Position numbers and translations under genes: made by a program | Notes under the pieces: model-generated | Seen by the model: the letters and a program-made list of their open reading frames with translations, nothing else | Database searches by the model: none | Told to the model about the DNA's origin: nothing | Shown: one piece after another, positions 33,701 through 44,998 of the stretch | Numbering within the stretch: position 1 is the stretch's first letter | Layout of the letters: each line of letters opens with the position of its first letter | Origin: Ditylenchus dipsaci | Taxonomy: Eukaryota > Nematoda > Chromadorea > Rhabditida > Anguinidae | Direction of reading: 5' to 3' | Length of the DNA stretch: 64,000 bases | Assembly (NCBI GenBank): GCA_004194705.1 | Contig: SADC01001331.1 | Location: 186,001-250,000, forward strand

Positions 33701-36094
33701 TTTTTCTTTTTTTTAGTTATTTATTAGGCGGTAAAAAGGCTTTTTTTATTAACATCTTCTCACACACATCAAAGTAACATACTTTCAATAACAATAATTT
33801 AACTAAGAAAATGCTTTGTTCAAAAATATTTACATTTCGGCTCGTTCGGTAATCATGCACATACCTGGCAACAGAGACGACTTGGTAAGTCGTCTAACCT
33901 ATAGTGGGAGCAGATAGGAATCGACGAGCGAGTTTGGCTAATATTAGATAGGCTGCTTCGTTTGTCTAGATTCCACAACGATAAAAGTATCTTTATCTGG
34001 TCAATGCATTTTGAGAGGAAAGATTCTCAGAAGCAGTTAGTGCGAGTAGTGACCAGGATGGTACTCTCAGCTGGCTGAAGTTAGCCGGCTGAGTTTGAAC
34101 TCAGCTATCAGCCGGCTGAGGCTTAGGCACGTGGCTCATCATCGAGCATACAACCCTGGTAGTGGCGACGTCCTGGCGCCGAGCGGATTTCTTTCTGTAA
34201 GCCGTCTTTTATTAGCATACCTCATAGATTTTCAAGGTCGGGCATCGCTAGAATGAACAGCAGGACTTGGAAATTCGTGATCAGCTCAAACTCGTGTTTC
34301 AACGATTTCTAAAGGTGTTAAGACGGTGAAAACAATAGATAACATGTTTTAGGCATGTAAAAGAATTTCGAGAAAAAAATTTCGTAAGGCGCGGAAGAGC
34401 GTTTTCAAGAAAACCAATTTTTACCAAAATTTGATCAACATCAAACAAAAGTGATCGTATTAGCGAAAATTATGCGAAAAATTAGAATTTAAGAAAATGT
34501 TCTGTCGAAATTCTTTTACATTCGGGGAAAACTTTCACTAAAAATGATTAACGGGATTGAGCGAAAAACGGAACGGGACCGTGGTTTTCCGGCATGAGCG
34601 GCGGGGATAACGAGACGGGATTTCGGGCCGATATCAGAACGGGCGGACGGGATCCCGTACGGGATCGCTTCCCGTTTCCATCTCTAGTCCAATGTTGCCA
34701 ACCGTTTTTTTTAAATCCGATTTTTTTTAAAAAACAAAAATTTGATTTTAGCACAGGCTTTCACAACAATCACTGTTTTCAAATCGAGATTTTCCTTTTT
34801 CAGGGAGAAATATTTTAGATTTCTGAAAACGATTTTCAAAAAAAAAATTAGCAAAATCTTTGCAGTATTTGTAACCAGAACTGTCAAATGTTTTTTGAAA
34901 AATGTACGTAAAAAGGGTGTCGAATCCGGTTTCTTAAAAGTCCTTGAATCAAAAGTGGGTTGTACCTTTATTTTCCCGTTCAAATGTGAAACTTCGTCTA
35001 GTTGTTCATGGCTGTAGTCATCTTGTTCACTTTCTAGCATTATGTTTTCTAGTTTGAGATCGTGATAAATAATTTTGTTTTTATGTAAGTAGTTAATTGC
35101 CTCAGCAATTTGAAACAAAAACAATCGAGCCAAATCTTCTGTCAAAACGTTTATCTTTTTTAAAAGTTTAGACATATCTCCACCACTCAAGTACTCCATT
35201 ATTACTCTGTAGTATTTGTCTGCTTCCTCATCTTTTTTATAAGTTTTTTCAATCTGTAAGTTCTTGCATTTATGGCTGTATAATTAATTAATCGTTACAA
35301 AGAAACTTATAACTAGCAAATTTAATACAAATAAAGGCTGAACTCCTTTACCTTATTTTCGCTATTAATCCCCACCCTACGAACCTTATATCTCAGCCTA
35401 GAGCAAATATTTTGCAAATATGTTTTTTGCGTTTTCTTAACACTAGAACAGCGGAGCGTACTAAAGTACGCTCCTTTAAAATGCACAAATAACGCTGTTT
35501 TGGACGGTACGTGTTAAAACGCTACAACGGCCGAAAGGCTACAACAGGCCAAAAGGCTGCAACTCGAAGGAAAGGGACAAAAGGCTACAACTCAGTAAAA
35601 TTATGAAAAAAGCAAAAATTTCGACTTTTTACCTGTTTTACCATGTCTTTCAACATGGGACTTGGCAAAAACATTTTTGATCAAGAGTCTTGCTCGGAAT
35701 TATGTCTAAGGTAAGTGAGTGCGCGCATCTCTAACCGACCAAGCCCCTGCGCTCCCGAAGTGGGCTTTTTTTTCACTTACTTGATCATAGTATTTGAATT
35801 CAATTATGTATGGGCATCGCTCCGAGTTGTTCTTTAATGTCTCTATAATTTGAATCTCATTTTTACTAACAGGATTTTTTGCTGGCATATATTTCATGGC
35901 ATAATACTTTTTTCGGTAACTATTTTCATCACTGCTTTCTAATTGCACTTTAAACACTTGTCCAAATCCCCCTGCCCAAGAATGTGAACAATTTCAAAAG
36001 CGTCTGGAGTCAATGTCAACATAGAGGTATTGTAAAAATCTTTTCTTCCTAAGAGTCTTATTTCGGTGTTCTTTTCTTGGATAAATCTAACTCT
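27718..36094 (-). CDS. Serine/threonine protein kinase with basic C-terminal tail
   Basis: Exons 36094-35781, 35253-34966, 32795-32703, 31336-31181, 29212-29051 and 28173-27718. Kinase lobes are complete: glycine loop ILGQGG(F)GQVFKVQL, beta-3 lysine YYAMKYMPA, helix-C glutamate NEIQIIETL, catalytic loop NKIIYHDLKLENIML, magnesium motif IIDFGLSTTG, activation segment KGTILYFSPQ, and EYSFEIDWWAFGILTYRIL in the C-lobe. The DWWAFGIL pattern suggests the AGC group, but the subfamily is unclear. Exons 2-5 join in phase. The tail (about 150 residues, Lys/Ser/Gln-rich) looks disordered. The first possible Met is at 36022; an exon upstream or fusion to the adjoining pseudokinase domain is possible. 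One base is missing at the GGGGG of the glycine loop and at least two in the tail. Introns hold a pogo-like MITE and several foldbacks. Confidence 0.85.
28195..28365. repeat. Half copy of the foldback framework seen at 9800-10160
   Basis: GACCGAAACCACAGGGGCCA, GCATTTACAGAATTTCGAAA and TTCTTGAAACACCCTGTGTA match one arm of the 9800-10160 and 51676-53157 foldbacks. Confidence 0.6.
29247..29413. mobile_element. pogo-like MITE (private motif TAAGGCCACC)
   Basis: ACAGTCGAACTCCGACATAA / TTATATCGGAGTTCGACTGT ends with flanking TA. GGTGGCCTTAT-type modules occur five times in mirrored positions. In a kinase intron. Confidence 0.85.
29488..29740. mobile_element. TACCGTATTT MITE, copy e (private motif AAACGGGC)
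   Basis: TACCGTATTTACTCTATTAA left, TTAATAGAGAAAATACGGTA right. AAACGGGCAC, AAACGGGCCC, AAACGGCA and TGCCCGTTT fill the four positions. Orientation is opposite to most copies (core CACGAGCTCTACCGATTCCA). Confidence 0.85.
32445..32670. mobile_element. TACCGTATTT MITE, copy k, outer ends decayed (motif AATTCCGCC)
   Basis: CTCTAATTCCGCCCAAAGGC then GGGATTTTTCAACACTCTAA at the left, GGCGGAATTAGAAAGG and GGTGAAATTAGATAA at the right, with the family core between. In a kinase intron. Confidence 0.6.
33598..34694. repeat. Inverted-repeat element in the kinase intron
   Basis: GATGTAGAGATGGAAA at the left pairs with TTTCCATCTCTAGTCC at the right; GGGACGGGATTTTGAGC and GAGACGGGATTTCGGGC modules lie just inside each end. 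The middle holds no recognisable gene. Confidence 0.55.
35437..35517. repeat. 81-bp member of the TTAACACnnG foldback family
   Basis: TTAACACTAGAACAGCG at the left and CGCTGTTTTGGACGGTACGT ending GTGTTAA at the right, with a GGAGCGTACTAAAGTACGCT hairpin inside. Followed by an array of GGCTACAAC units (35520-35600). Confidence 0.55.
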
Positions 36095-36548
36095 CTAGCA
36101 ACATACTGGCTCAGGCCTTAATAAATCAAATATGTTAATAACTATATCAAAAGTTTTAACTCTTTTCGACCCAAAATGGCCCCTTTTCTGCCTCAAAAGG
36201 CTCTTTTCTTGCCGCAAAATTTGAAAACACCTTTGTTCTTGCGATTCTTTGGTCAATTTTGATTTTTTCCAACCATCCTACAGCTCTAAATTTAAGCTTT
36301 AACAAGTTATGGACTTACTAAGTGAAGTTTTTAATTTTTGTTCAAAGATCAAAGATAAATTAATTTCGAAAATTTGCATCATTTCAAGAACTATTATATT
36401 ACGTTTTTAGCCTTATTTTGGTCAATCAAGTAAAAAATTGTTAGTAAGCTGAAATCCAGAGGTACAAGATGGTAAAATAATCGAAGATTGATTAGAAAAT
36501 CACCAAAAAAGGGTTTTTTGATTTTGGGGCAGAAAAAAAAGAAGCCTT

Positions 36549-39500
36549 TCAAGTCACAGAAGGGGCCATATAGAGGTCGAAAATTATTTCAACCACTATT
36601 AAATTTAAATACATACATGTACTCGGTTTGTCCATTTTTTCTCTTATTTTCATATCTTCCTTAAACCATTTATGACCAAGTATTTCATAAGAAATCATAG
36701 TTGGCTGTGTCGTCTTTATTATGCTTTTTTCTGTATTGAATACCAATAAAGACTGTATTAGCTCTTTTGCGTTTTCTGATATTTTCAACTCCACCCCAAA
36801 GTTCATCTAAAAGTATGATAAATTTTTTCAAAAATTAAAACTCGGTTTACTTTAAATTTTTGTTTCTAAAATGGCGGATTTCTTGATCTGTAGCTATAAG
36901 TTTGTATTTTCCATCTTTCTCCTCTTTGGCCGAAAAAGGATCTTTGCCCACAGCATTCTATACATCAATACACCAAAAGCCCACCAATCCATTTCAAATG
37001 AAAATAGTCCTTAAATTTTATAAACTTATTTTTTATATATAAAGAATGGGCATCTGAATTCAGTTATTGCTGTAAATTGATTGGCATAAATTGATTTGGT
37101 TTGCTAAAAACCTGAAATATGCCACGAAAAACATTATTTCTGCCACGAAAAACGGGATGCCACGAAAAACCCGTCAAAAAGACTGAAAAATCTGAAAAAT
37201 GCCACGAAAAAACTGAATTATGCCACGAAACAATATTTTTTTCTTGGCATATTTCAGTCTTTTTGACGGGTTTTTCGTGGCAGATTTCAGGTTTTTAGCA
37301 AACCAAATCACTTATAGTCAAATTGATTGTAATTTTGCAGCAAATCAACCATGGTTCAATCCTGTCTACCAAAAATAACGTTTTCGAATTTACTCGGCTT
37401 TGAGAAAATATCGTCAAAGACTTTAACACTATAGCAAATAATCACTGAAAACCTTTTTTTTGCTAGACAGGATCGAGTCGTAATTGCTACCAAATTTCGT
37501 GAATTTGCTGAAGAATTTGGATAATTTGCTGCAAAATTTAGGCATACCCAAAAAGCATACCTCTTCATATAAACTTTGATATAAATGTCCTAATTTGCCT
37601 TGAGGTTTTGCCAGAATCCCATGTGTTGCTGATTCCAAATTTGTTACCTAAAATTAGTTAACACGAGAACGGTTGGTTGTGATTTCTGTCGATTCTGACT
37701 CAGAATTTCACGCTGAACACGATGGTGCAATTTGTTTTTGCACTTCTAATTGAAATTTTTGAGATCCGAGCAATTTAAAATTGTCGAAAATGTGACCTTC
37801 CAGATTATTGAATTTTCAGCTTCTTTCAGGTGCTTCTCTCCTATATTCCTATTCCAACAAGCAAATAACATCTTAAAATAGTGAGCCAGATCAGAGCTAT
37901 CTTTTGCGCCCAAACTTGCCACAGAGTGATTATAAATTCACGGAGAATTTTTTATTTTCCCTCAAATATACATTTTCTGGATATTCTTGTTTTTGACAAT
38001 AAAATGGGCATAACTCTGCATACAAATCACTTCTAGCTAAATGGTCAAATAAAAATGAAAGAACAAAATCTCGCGATTATTTTGACACTAAATAAAGAAA
38101 TAGTTTATCATAAAATTAGGACAAATTATGTAAAATCAGTATATAAGTTGTAACGCAATTTTACTATGCAAATCGACCACGCTGAACACGAATCCGGTAT
38201 CAGAAACAAGGCTTGTACTAGAGAGTACGAAGTTGTAGTAAAGTTGCGTTACAACTTATATACTGATTTTACATAATTTTTCCTAAATTTTATGATAAAT
38301 TATTTCTTTATTTAGTGTCAAAATAATCGCGAGATTTTGTTCTTTCATTTTTATTTGACCATTTAGCTAGAAGTGATTTGTATGCAGAGTTATGCCCATT
38401 TTATTGTCAAAAACAAGAATATCCAGAAAATGTATATTTGAGGGAAAATAAAAAATTCTCCGTGAATTTATAATCACTCTGTGGCAAGTTTGGGCGCAAA
38501 AGATAGCTCTGATCTGACACACCATTTTAAGATGTTATTTGCTTTGTTAGAATAGGAATATAGGAGAGAAGCACCTGAAAGAAGCTGAAAATTCAATAAT
38601 CTGGAAGGTCACATTTTCGACAATTTTAAATTGCTCGGATCTCAAAAATTTCAATTAGAAGTGCAAAAACAAATTGCACCATCGTGTTCAGCGTGAAATT
38701 CTGAGTCAGAATCGACAGAAATCACAACCAACCGTTCTCGTGTTAAAACCAAACAATTTTTGCTTTTGCAAATGGCGAAATTTGGAGAGACCCGACGTTG
38801 AAGCCGGCGCCGGCGGCGTAAATGGAAAATTGGCGCCTGCGCTTTTTTTATTTTAGGCGATTGTGCAAGTATGGTCATGATAACGTATTGACCAAACACA
38901 AAGTTTTTTGGTCATGACCGAACATTACATAATTTAACACGAGAATTCCTGACTGTAACGTTTGACTACCTGGCAGTAAAAAGCCTGCTGAGCACGATGA
39001 TCGCAAAATCGGCCTCCTCGCCAGAGTACATTTCCCTCAATTACCGCAGTGTGGGGGCTTTCTAATATTTCCCTTGATCTGGGCTTTCTAATGAGCAGAA
39101 AATGATGAGCTCAATAATTTAACTGCTCACCAGCCTGAAGAAAAAATACCCATTTTCCGAAGAGTCACTGTGAACACTGCGGTAATTGAGGGAAATGTAC
39201 TCTAGCGAGGAGGCCCGATTTTGCGATCATCGTGCTCAGCAGGCTTTTTTACTGCCAGGTAGTCAAACGTTACAGTCAGGAATTCTCGTGTTAAAAAATA
39301 CCTTGAGGTAGCCGTTTATCCTTGACAAAGTATTTTTATCATTAGATTCTTTTAATAGAGTTATGTTTTCTGGTTCGAGATTACAAAGACTATATGATAC
39401 TTGTGTAAATATTGCAGAGCATCTGCTATTTGTAATAGAAATAGTCTAGCGAGATTTTCTGTAACAACATAGCCTGGCCTTAATAACGAAGACATTTTTT

Positions 39501-39895
39501 CCCCTCAATGTACTCCATAACTGCTCCATAAAAATTTTCTTTGTTCTCAGACGTATGAAAAATATTTCCATACTGAAAAATGGTTTAGCTTCACTGCGTG
39601 AACGTCAAAACCTAATTTTTACCTTACTAACCCACTTGACTTCAATAATTGGAAGGCTTTTGTTTGGTAAACCTTTTAAACATTTCAGTACTTTTAACTC
39701 ATCTTCCGCATGCTCATCTGCTGGAATATACTTGAGAGTGAGAAAAGAAACTTCTATCTCCTTCTTATCATAATCTTTATAATACACTTTTGAAGTCCAT
39801 CCATTCCCAAGGTTTTGTTCATCTTCTGAGTCTATTGCCGGTACAAAATTTTGAGAAGTGATATTTTCTTTAAACGAGCTGTGTGTGATAGATTT
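36549..39895 (-). CDS. Degenerate kinase domain (predicted pseudokinase) beside the kinase gene
   Basis: Exons 39895-39623, 39572-39302, 37647-37561, 37009-36851 and 36806-36623 (open to a stop at 36549). The fold is clearly a sister of the downstream kinase: TENLARLFLLQIADALQYLH versus TEDLARLFLFQIAEAINYLH, and SFEMDWWAFGVLMYRML. But the glycine loop is LGNGWTSKVY (third Gly is Ser), the HRD-K motif reads F-x-N-L-E-P-E-N (Asp to Asn, Lys to Glu), and DFG reads NLE in VTNLESATHG. The beta-3 lysine (FLTLKYIPA) and helix-C Glu are kept. Loss of both catalytic aspartates predicts no phosphotransfer; a scaffold or allosteric role is inference. Two bases are missing in exon 2 and two in exon 4. 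It may be a separate gene or the N-terminal domain of one two-domain gene with the kinase. N-terminal exons were not found. Confidence 0.78.
37086..37316. repeat. Foldback with GCCACGAAAAACC array
   Basis: TTTGGTTTGCTAAAAACCTG starts it and its inverse CAGGTTTTTAGCAAACCAAA ends it; five GCCACGAAAAA units and one inverted TTTTTCGTGGC lie between. In a pseudokinase intron. Confidence 0.75.
37658..38746. mobile_element. 1,089-bp near-perfect palindrome (TTAACACGAG family)
   Basis: TTAACACGAGAACGGTTGG opens it and CCAACCGTTCTCGTGTTAA closes it. Arms of about 508 bp are nearly identical; the loop (about 38166-38235) is only 70 bp and holds GCAAATCGACCACGCTGAAC followed by a GAATCCGGTATCAG. No coding capacity. 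In the intron before the NLE exon. Confidence 0.92.
38934..39294. mobile_element. 361-bp foldback of the same TTAACACGAG family
   Basis: TTAACACGAGAATTCCTGAC to GTCAGGAATTCTCGTGTTAA. Arms carry GTTTGACTACCTGGCAGTAA and TACATTTCCCTCAATTACCG. Lies 187 bp from the larger palindrome. Confidence 0.88.
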
Positions 39896-39922
39896 CTAAA
39901 CGCAGTTATTATTTTTTTAATA

Positions 39923-40172
39923 TACCGTATTTCCTCTAAAAGCTCCCCCGGAGGAGTTATTTAAAAAAAAATAGAAAAAGTTTGAGGTCGATCTTGAGAT
40001 TTTCGGGTGAAAATTCAAAATCGAAAAAGAGGAATCAGTAGAGCTCGTAGGAGTTAAGAAAACGCATAAAACAGCTTTGCAAAAATTTTACTCTGGGCTG
40101 AGATATAGGTTTTCAAAGTTGAGGGGGGGGGGGGTTATTAAAGCAGGGGAGCTATTAGAGGTAATACGGTAT
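39923..40172. mobile_element. TACCGTATTT MITE, copy f (private motif AGCTCCCC)
   Basis: TACCGTATTTCCTCTAAAAG left, TATTAGAGGTAATACGGTA right. AGCTCCCCC, GGAGGAGTTAT, GGGGGTTATTA and GGGGAGCTATTAG hold the four positions; core AGTAGAGCTCGTAGGAGTTA. Confidence 0.85.
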
Positions 40173-42533
40173 TACAATGAGAATGTTGAGATTTTAATAG
40201 CATGTGTGCTGATAGATGTAAAATTTTTGGCTGATTTTTGAGTCTCACCACTTGACAACCCTGCTTTAAAGTGGCATGCCCGTACGTTACACAAAAATCA
40301 AGGTGCATACAAGCAGTTATTTTCTTTATTGAGAATCTTTTACAAGTGCTTCTCTAGCTTTTTCAAGTTTTCTTTTTTACTTTAAAAAGTTTTTTAAAAT
40401 CACTAATATCTGTTGATTTGGTGACAACAATTAGAAAACAAAAAATGAAATAGATTTACTGGTCGACAGGATTGTTCAAACGCCGGCGTTTAAAGGCGTT
40501 TTTAAAAAGCCGGAAAAACCCCGGCGTTTGAGAGGCGTTACGCCGCAATCCAAACAAACGCTGGTGTTTGAAAGGCGTTACGAAACAATAAAAACAAACG
40601 CCGGCGTTTAACAAACGCCGGCGTTATTCTCAGGGTGCCCCTACCCACTCCCCTGGCATACCTACTTATTCTCCTGACTCGCTCACATACGATTAGGCGA
40701 TTAGGACCTGCGATTAGGACCCGCAAATCAGAGTTGACAAAAGAGCTTGAAAATTTGATTTGAAAGATGTCGGACCTTAGGCAGAACGAACTTGAGCGTA
40801 ACTCGAGCGTCGTTGGGTTTATGAAACTAGCTATTTGGAAGGGGCGTTTGGCTAGTGTATGTTACTTTTAGGGCCAAAAATTTCAAAAAAATTCGCACCG
40901 TAAGAAGATTATTAGAGGTTATACAGTATACGCTGTAATATTCAATTAGCATTAATATTTAAAAGTCAAACTAAACTGATATTTGTATTAACATACGTTT
41001 TTTCTATGTGTAGAGGCTTAGAGGTAAGTGAACTTGAAACGCCTGAAAATTGTATTATTTTCAAAATATATTAAACATGTGTTCAAACATCATATGTCAA
41101 AACACTTTCGCCATTTTTGGAAAAATTAGTGTATTTAGGCCAGGATTTGCGTTTGCGGATCCCTTACACGATGTGATCTCCAAATTTTTAGTTTTTAAAT
41201 AGGAATACGCTTTTGCGCGTGCTGGGAACTTCTAAGCTTATTTGTACTTGTACATCGAACTGATTTTTTTTGGTTCCATATGTATTGGGAGCAAAAGGGA
41301 CCAAATAGGGGCCACTTATTTAACAGGTCCCACTGTTAAAAAATAAATAGTCTGAACAAAGTTTTTTTAGCTGTGGCCTACCGCATAAATTTTACTCTGG
41401 TATGCATACATTTTTCATGCATCCAGAGTCACTTTCGAGTGATTTATGTCTTAATATTAGGTCATCTTTTTCAAAAAAAATTTGTGACATTGTGTTTTTT
41501 CTTTAAATTTTTAGACAATTTTTTTAAAAGTTGACCTCTTATTTTGTAGCTAAGATTGTCAGCTACAAAATGACAGGTCGATTCTAAAAACTTGTCTAAA
41601 AATTATTGAAAAACATAATGCCACAAAAATTTCATTCGAAAAAAAACGGACAGAACTTTTGCACGACCTAATATATGCGCATGTCAACTCCAAGCCATAC
41701 TTGCACGTTCCCCAAAAAAATAAAAAGCGCCGCCGCCTCCGCCGAGGTTTTTTTTTTCAAAATGAGCGCCACCGCCTCCGCCGCCGCCGCATTTTGAAAA
41801 TTTCGCCGCCGCCGGCGGAGCGCCGGCGGAAGGCGGCCGCCGGCGCTCCGCCGGCGGCCATGCAAGTATGCTCCAAGCCCCCGAAGACGGATATTAGGGT
41901 ACTTCCCCCGTAGCAACAACAAAAAAAAATCCGCGGATGAACAAATCCGCGGATACATTTTCGTAGCAACAACAAAATTCCATCCGCGGATAAGCAAATC
42001 CGCGGATACATAACAAATCCGTGGATTTCTCCGGACATTTAACCTCCGGGGCTTCCTTTTTTAAGGAGCGTATGGAAGCAAAAACACAAATTTAGAGACA
42101 TCTTAACAGAAGAAACACAAAAATACCCTAAAACCACGACTTTTCTTGGTCCCCGAAGACAAAATATCAAATTTTGTCCTTTTGAAAAAATCGGGGTTTT
42201 AATAAAAAAAAAATGTGCGGAAAACAACTTTTTATTGTTTTAAGCGTATGGGAATTACTTAAAAATAGTAAAAACCTGTTTTTGAAAAAAATTCGATATG
42301 GGGGGGGGGTAACTACATAAGTACCGATGTTAGGTATTACTTAGTAGCGTTAAAGCTTACTTTTATAAATTTCATGTACACGCTTTTTAGTATCCATAGC
42401 ATTTGTTACATAATTAAATAGCACACAATATGAAATAAAAATAAGCAATTTAGATGTGTTCATGTTAAAGAATAATATTTCTACTTTGACCATTATGTCT
42501 GAAAAAAAAATTTATATCCTGCCAAAGTATTTT
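40173..42533. other. Gene-free repeat block with GC-rich arrays
   Basis: At 40465-40630 an array of AAACGCCGGCGTTT-like modules; at 41725-41870 GCCGCC/GGCGGA units forming a GC hairpin; at 41905-42035 TCCGCGGATAnnnAAATCCGC units. A TCTGGTATGCATACATT fragment (41397) also occurs at 22605. Long open frames on both strands here come from the GC repeats, not genes. Confidence 0.6.
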
Positions 42534-42805
42534 TACCGTATTTTCTCTAATAACTTTACATGTCAAGTTATTATTAAATCCCCGAACGTATTAAAATTTT
42601 GGGTTCGATCTCGGTTTTTAGGGCCAAAATTTAAAATGAAAAAAGCGGAATCATTAGAGCTCGTGGGAGTTAAGAAAATGCAAAAAACAGCCTTGCAAAA
42701 ATTTTTCTCTAGTCTCACTTATAGGTCCTCAAAGTAGGGGTGTCGAGCTATTGGAGACTGTCGAACTATTAGAAGAAGAAAAAAAGAAAAAACAGATGCC
42801 GTAAT
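42534..42805. mobile_element. TACCGTATTT MITE, copy g (private motif AACTTGACA)
   Basis: TACCGTATTTTCTCTAATAA left end; TAACTTTACATGTCAAGTTA carries the first two motif copies, TGTCGAGCTATTGG and TGTCGAACTATTAG the last two. The extreme right end is decayed, so the end coordinate is approximate. Confidence 0.7.
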
Positions 42806-43190
42806 ATCCGTAATAGCAATATCAGAATTTCTCAATTTTCTTAAAAATTTCCCCAAAAATGAAAGGGTAATAGAAAACTGATCAACCTTTTCAGTTCTTT
42901 TTTTATTCTTTTCCATTTTTAAGGGCATTTTTTGAATAAATTCTGAAATTCTGACATTAATGTTGCTAATCCAAATTTTTATTTTGCACAGGTCTTTTAG
43001 CATCGCAGCAACGAGTTAACAAAAAAAATATGGCTCCAAAACGCCTTCTTTTTAAATACGAAATTTGAAATTTTGAAAAAGTTCCAGTATATTAGAAGAA
43101 ACATAATATATTCTAAACACTATCACAGTAAGTCAACTAGAAATGGTAAAGCCAAAAAATTTTGCGTGGATGCATAAAGATGGCGTGAGC

Positions 43191-43437
43191 TTACACTTTC
43201 TTTATTAAAAATACAAGATAGGCTGTAGGCATATCATTTTCACGAGATATGATTTTATGTAAGCGTGGAAAGTCCATTGCTTTTATTGATTGAAAAAGAG
43301 CAAGCAAAAAGCTATTTTTAACCCGGCGTGCCTTTTGCCGAGCAGGAAAATCAATTTTAACCACAATCTCGTTTTGCTTCACCAAAATGCCCTTTTTATT
43401 GTTAATGCTCAGTGCCAAACCGAAGACTGTAGATAAA
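43191..43437 (-). CDS. Possible terminal exon, unidentified
   Basis: After acceptor TTTTATCTACAG the frame FGLALSINNKKGILVKQNEI and on through KIDFPARQKARRVKNSFLLA stays open for 81 codons to TAA, with AATAAA overlapping the last codons. Composition is protein-like but I recognise no family. Upstream joining exon is uncertain because the next minus-strand frame is the complement of the + strand frame at 43472. Could be chance. Confidence 0.25.
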
Positions 43438-43471
43438 AATAATTGACTCCCAAAAACTATAAAGCCGAAAA

Positions 43472-43761
43472 ATGGCAAAGTTTGACCCGCTTGAGACCTT
43501 TGGGCAGTTAGAAGAGAATTTTGTAAAAATAGAAACTTTTGGACGCGAACTTGAAATTCTCTCGATATTTGAAACTAGACTGTGGAATCGCAAGGATTTC
43601 GATGTCACAACAGAAATAGCAAGAGTCTTCAAAATTGTTGTTTTGTTAAAAAATATCTGAAAACGAAAGTGAAAAAGTAATTTAACCAGATAATTTTATT
43701 TTATTTAAATAGTTGTTCGCAAATTCTTCTCGGAAGGTTTTTGATGCTTTTATCACCAGGG
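43472..43761 (+). CDS. Possible 5' exons of an unidentified gene
   Basis: Exon 43472-43636 begins ATG and reads MAKFDPLETFGQLEENFVKI then ETFGRELEILSIFETRLWNR. Donor ATT|GTTGTT and acceptor AAATAG join in phase to 43713-43761, LFANSSRKVFDAFITRG. Residue mix and the in-phase 76-bp intron favour a gene. The next exon would lie past an AAGCTCGGA repeat array (43775-43840) and was not found. No family recognised. Confidence 0.38.
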
Positions 43762-44513
43762 GTCGTATGCTAAAGCTCGGATTTTTTTAAAATGTGGACT
43801 TTTAAAAGCTCGGACTTTTCGACAAGCTCGGATTTTTCGCTTATAAGTTATAACACTATCTAAACTCTCTATAAATCAGCCCTCAACGTTGAGAAGACAT
43901 TCTCACACCGGGAGAACATTTGACATACATGTGACATGTTTCTATGTCTGTTTACAACTGGACCGGATTTTGGTGTTCATTATAAAGAGCATCCCTTTTC
44001 TGCGTCTGAGTCTTTTGCGTCTCTTGTGTAACAAGACCCCATATTTCGGTTTTATTTTATCAAATCAAAAAAAAAATTTCGAGAAATGGCCTTTGCACGC
44101 TTAAAAATGTGTTTTCTAACCGTTTCACGAATAAAAAATTGCTTTGGAGCGCTTTTAACCGTGTTCTCTGATTTCGGTAGAGTGAGTTCAGTCCTAGGAG
44201 CAAAAAGTAATAATAATCTCATAATCGCACGTGAATTTTTTTGCGATGATCGTTGCAATCAATCGCATTTGATTTTTTCAAATAATCGCAATCGTATTGG
44301 GTAAGATCAAAATAATCGCAATCGCATAATCGAAAAAGCCAAATCGTCAGCTCTACTTTTGATTGTGTGTTGATCTACTAATTAAATTCCTTGTTCTTTT
44401 GTGTTTTGTCAAGAATTTTCACCGTGCTCGCGTCGGCGATGTGGAAAAATTAACACATCCCTCTAATTAATGCACCCCTGGACGAAGGTTGAAAAATAAA
44501 CGCACCGGTGCTT

Positions 44514-44765
44514 TACCGTATTTCCTCTAATATACCGACATGTCGGTTTATTTTTCAACCCCTCAAAAATCGTGAAAATTTTGGGTCGATCTCGACAATT
44601 TTGGATGAAGATCCAAAATCGAAAAAGCGGAATCGATAGAGCTCGTGGAGCTAAGAAAACGCAAAAAAGCGATGTAAATTTCTTTCTTTGGACTGAGATA
44701 CGGACCCTCGAAGTAGGGGGAGTCGGTTTATTAGAGGGTGTCGGTATATTAGAGGAAATACGGTA
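44514..44765. mobile_element. TACCGTATTT MITE, copy h (private motif ATACCGACA)
   Basis: TACCGTATTTCCTCTAATAT left, ATATTAGAGGAAATACGGTA right. TATACCGACATGTCGGTTTA holds two motif copies; GTCGGTTTATTAG and GTCGGTATATTAG the other two. A truncated relative with TGCACC modules abuts it at 44459-44513. Confidence 0.9.
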
Positions 44766-44784
44766 ATCAGAGAGAATACGGTAT

Positions 44785-44998
44785 ACGAGATATACAAAAT
44801 CTACACAACATTTTGCTAATCTTCTTTCGTCTTTTATCCTCACTTTTGTCAAAAACTTTTTTCACTGTAAAAAATAAATTTGTAGAGCTGGATCTCCTGT
44901 ACAACTTTACTTTTTACCGTGAAAAAAGTTTTCGACAAAAGTGAGGATAAAAAGACAAAAGAAGATTAGCACAATTTTGTATAGATTTTGTATGTCTT
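44785..44998. repeat. Hairpin next to MITE copy h
   Basis: CTAATCTTCTTTCGTCTTTT and CTCACTTTTGTCAAAAACTT are found inverted at 44935-44970 around a TTTACAGTG-type centre. Confidence 0.6.

Noticed and set aside
41659..42038. Overlapping GC-rich open frames on both strands
   Set aside because: Produced by GCC/GGC repeats and the TCCGCGGAT array.
44463..44852. 129-codon minus-strand open frame
   Set aside because: It lies across MITE copy h and its truncated neighbour and follows the repeat boundaries; no splice or homology support.
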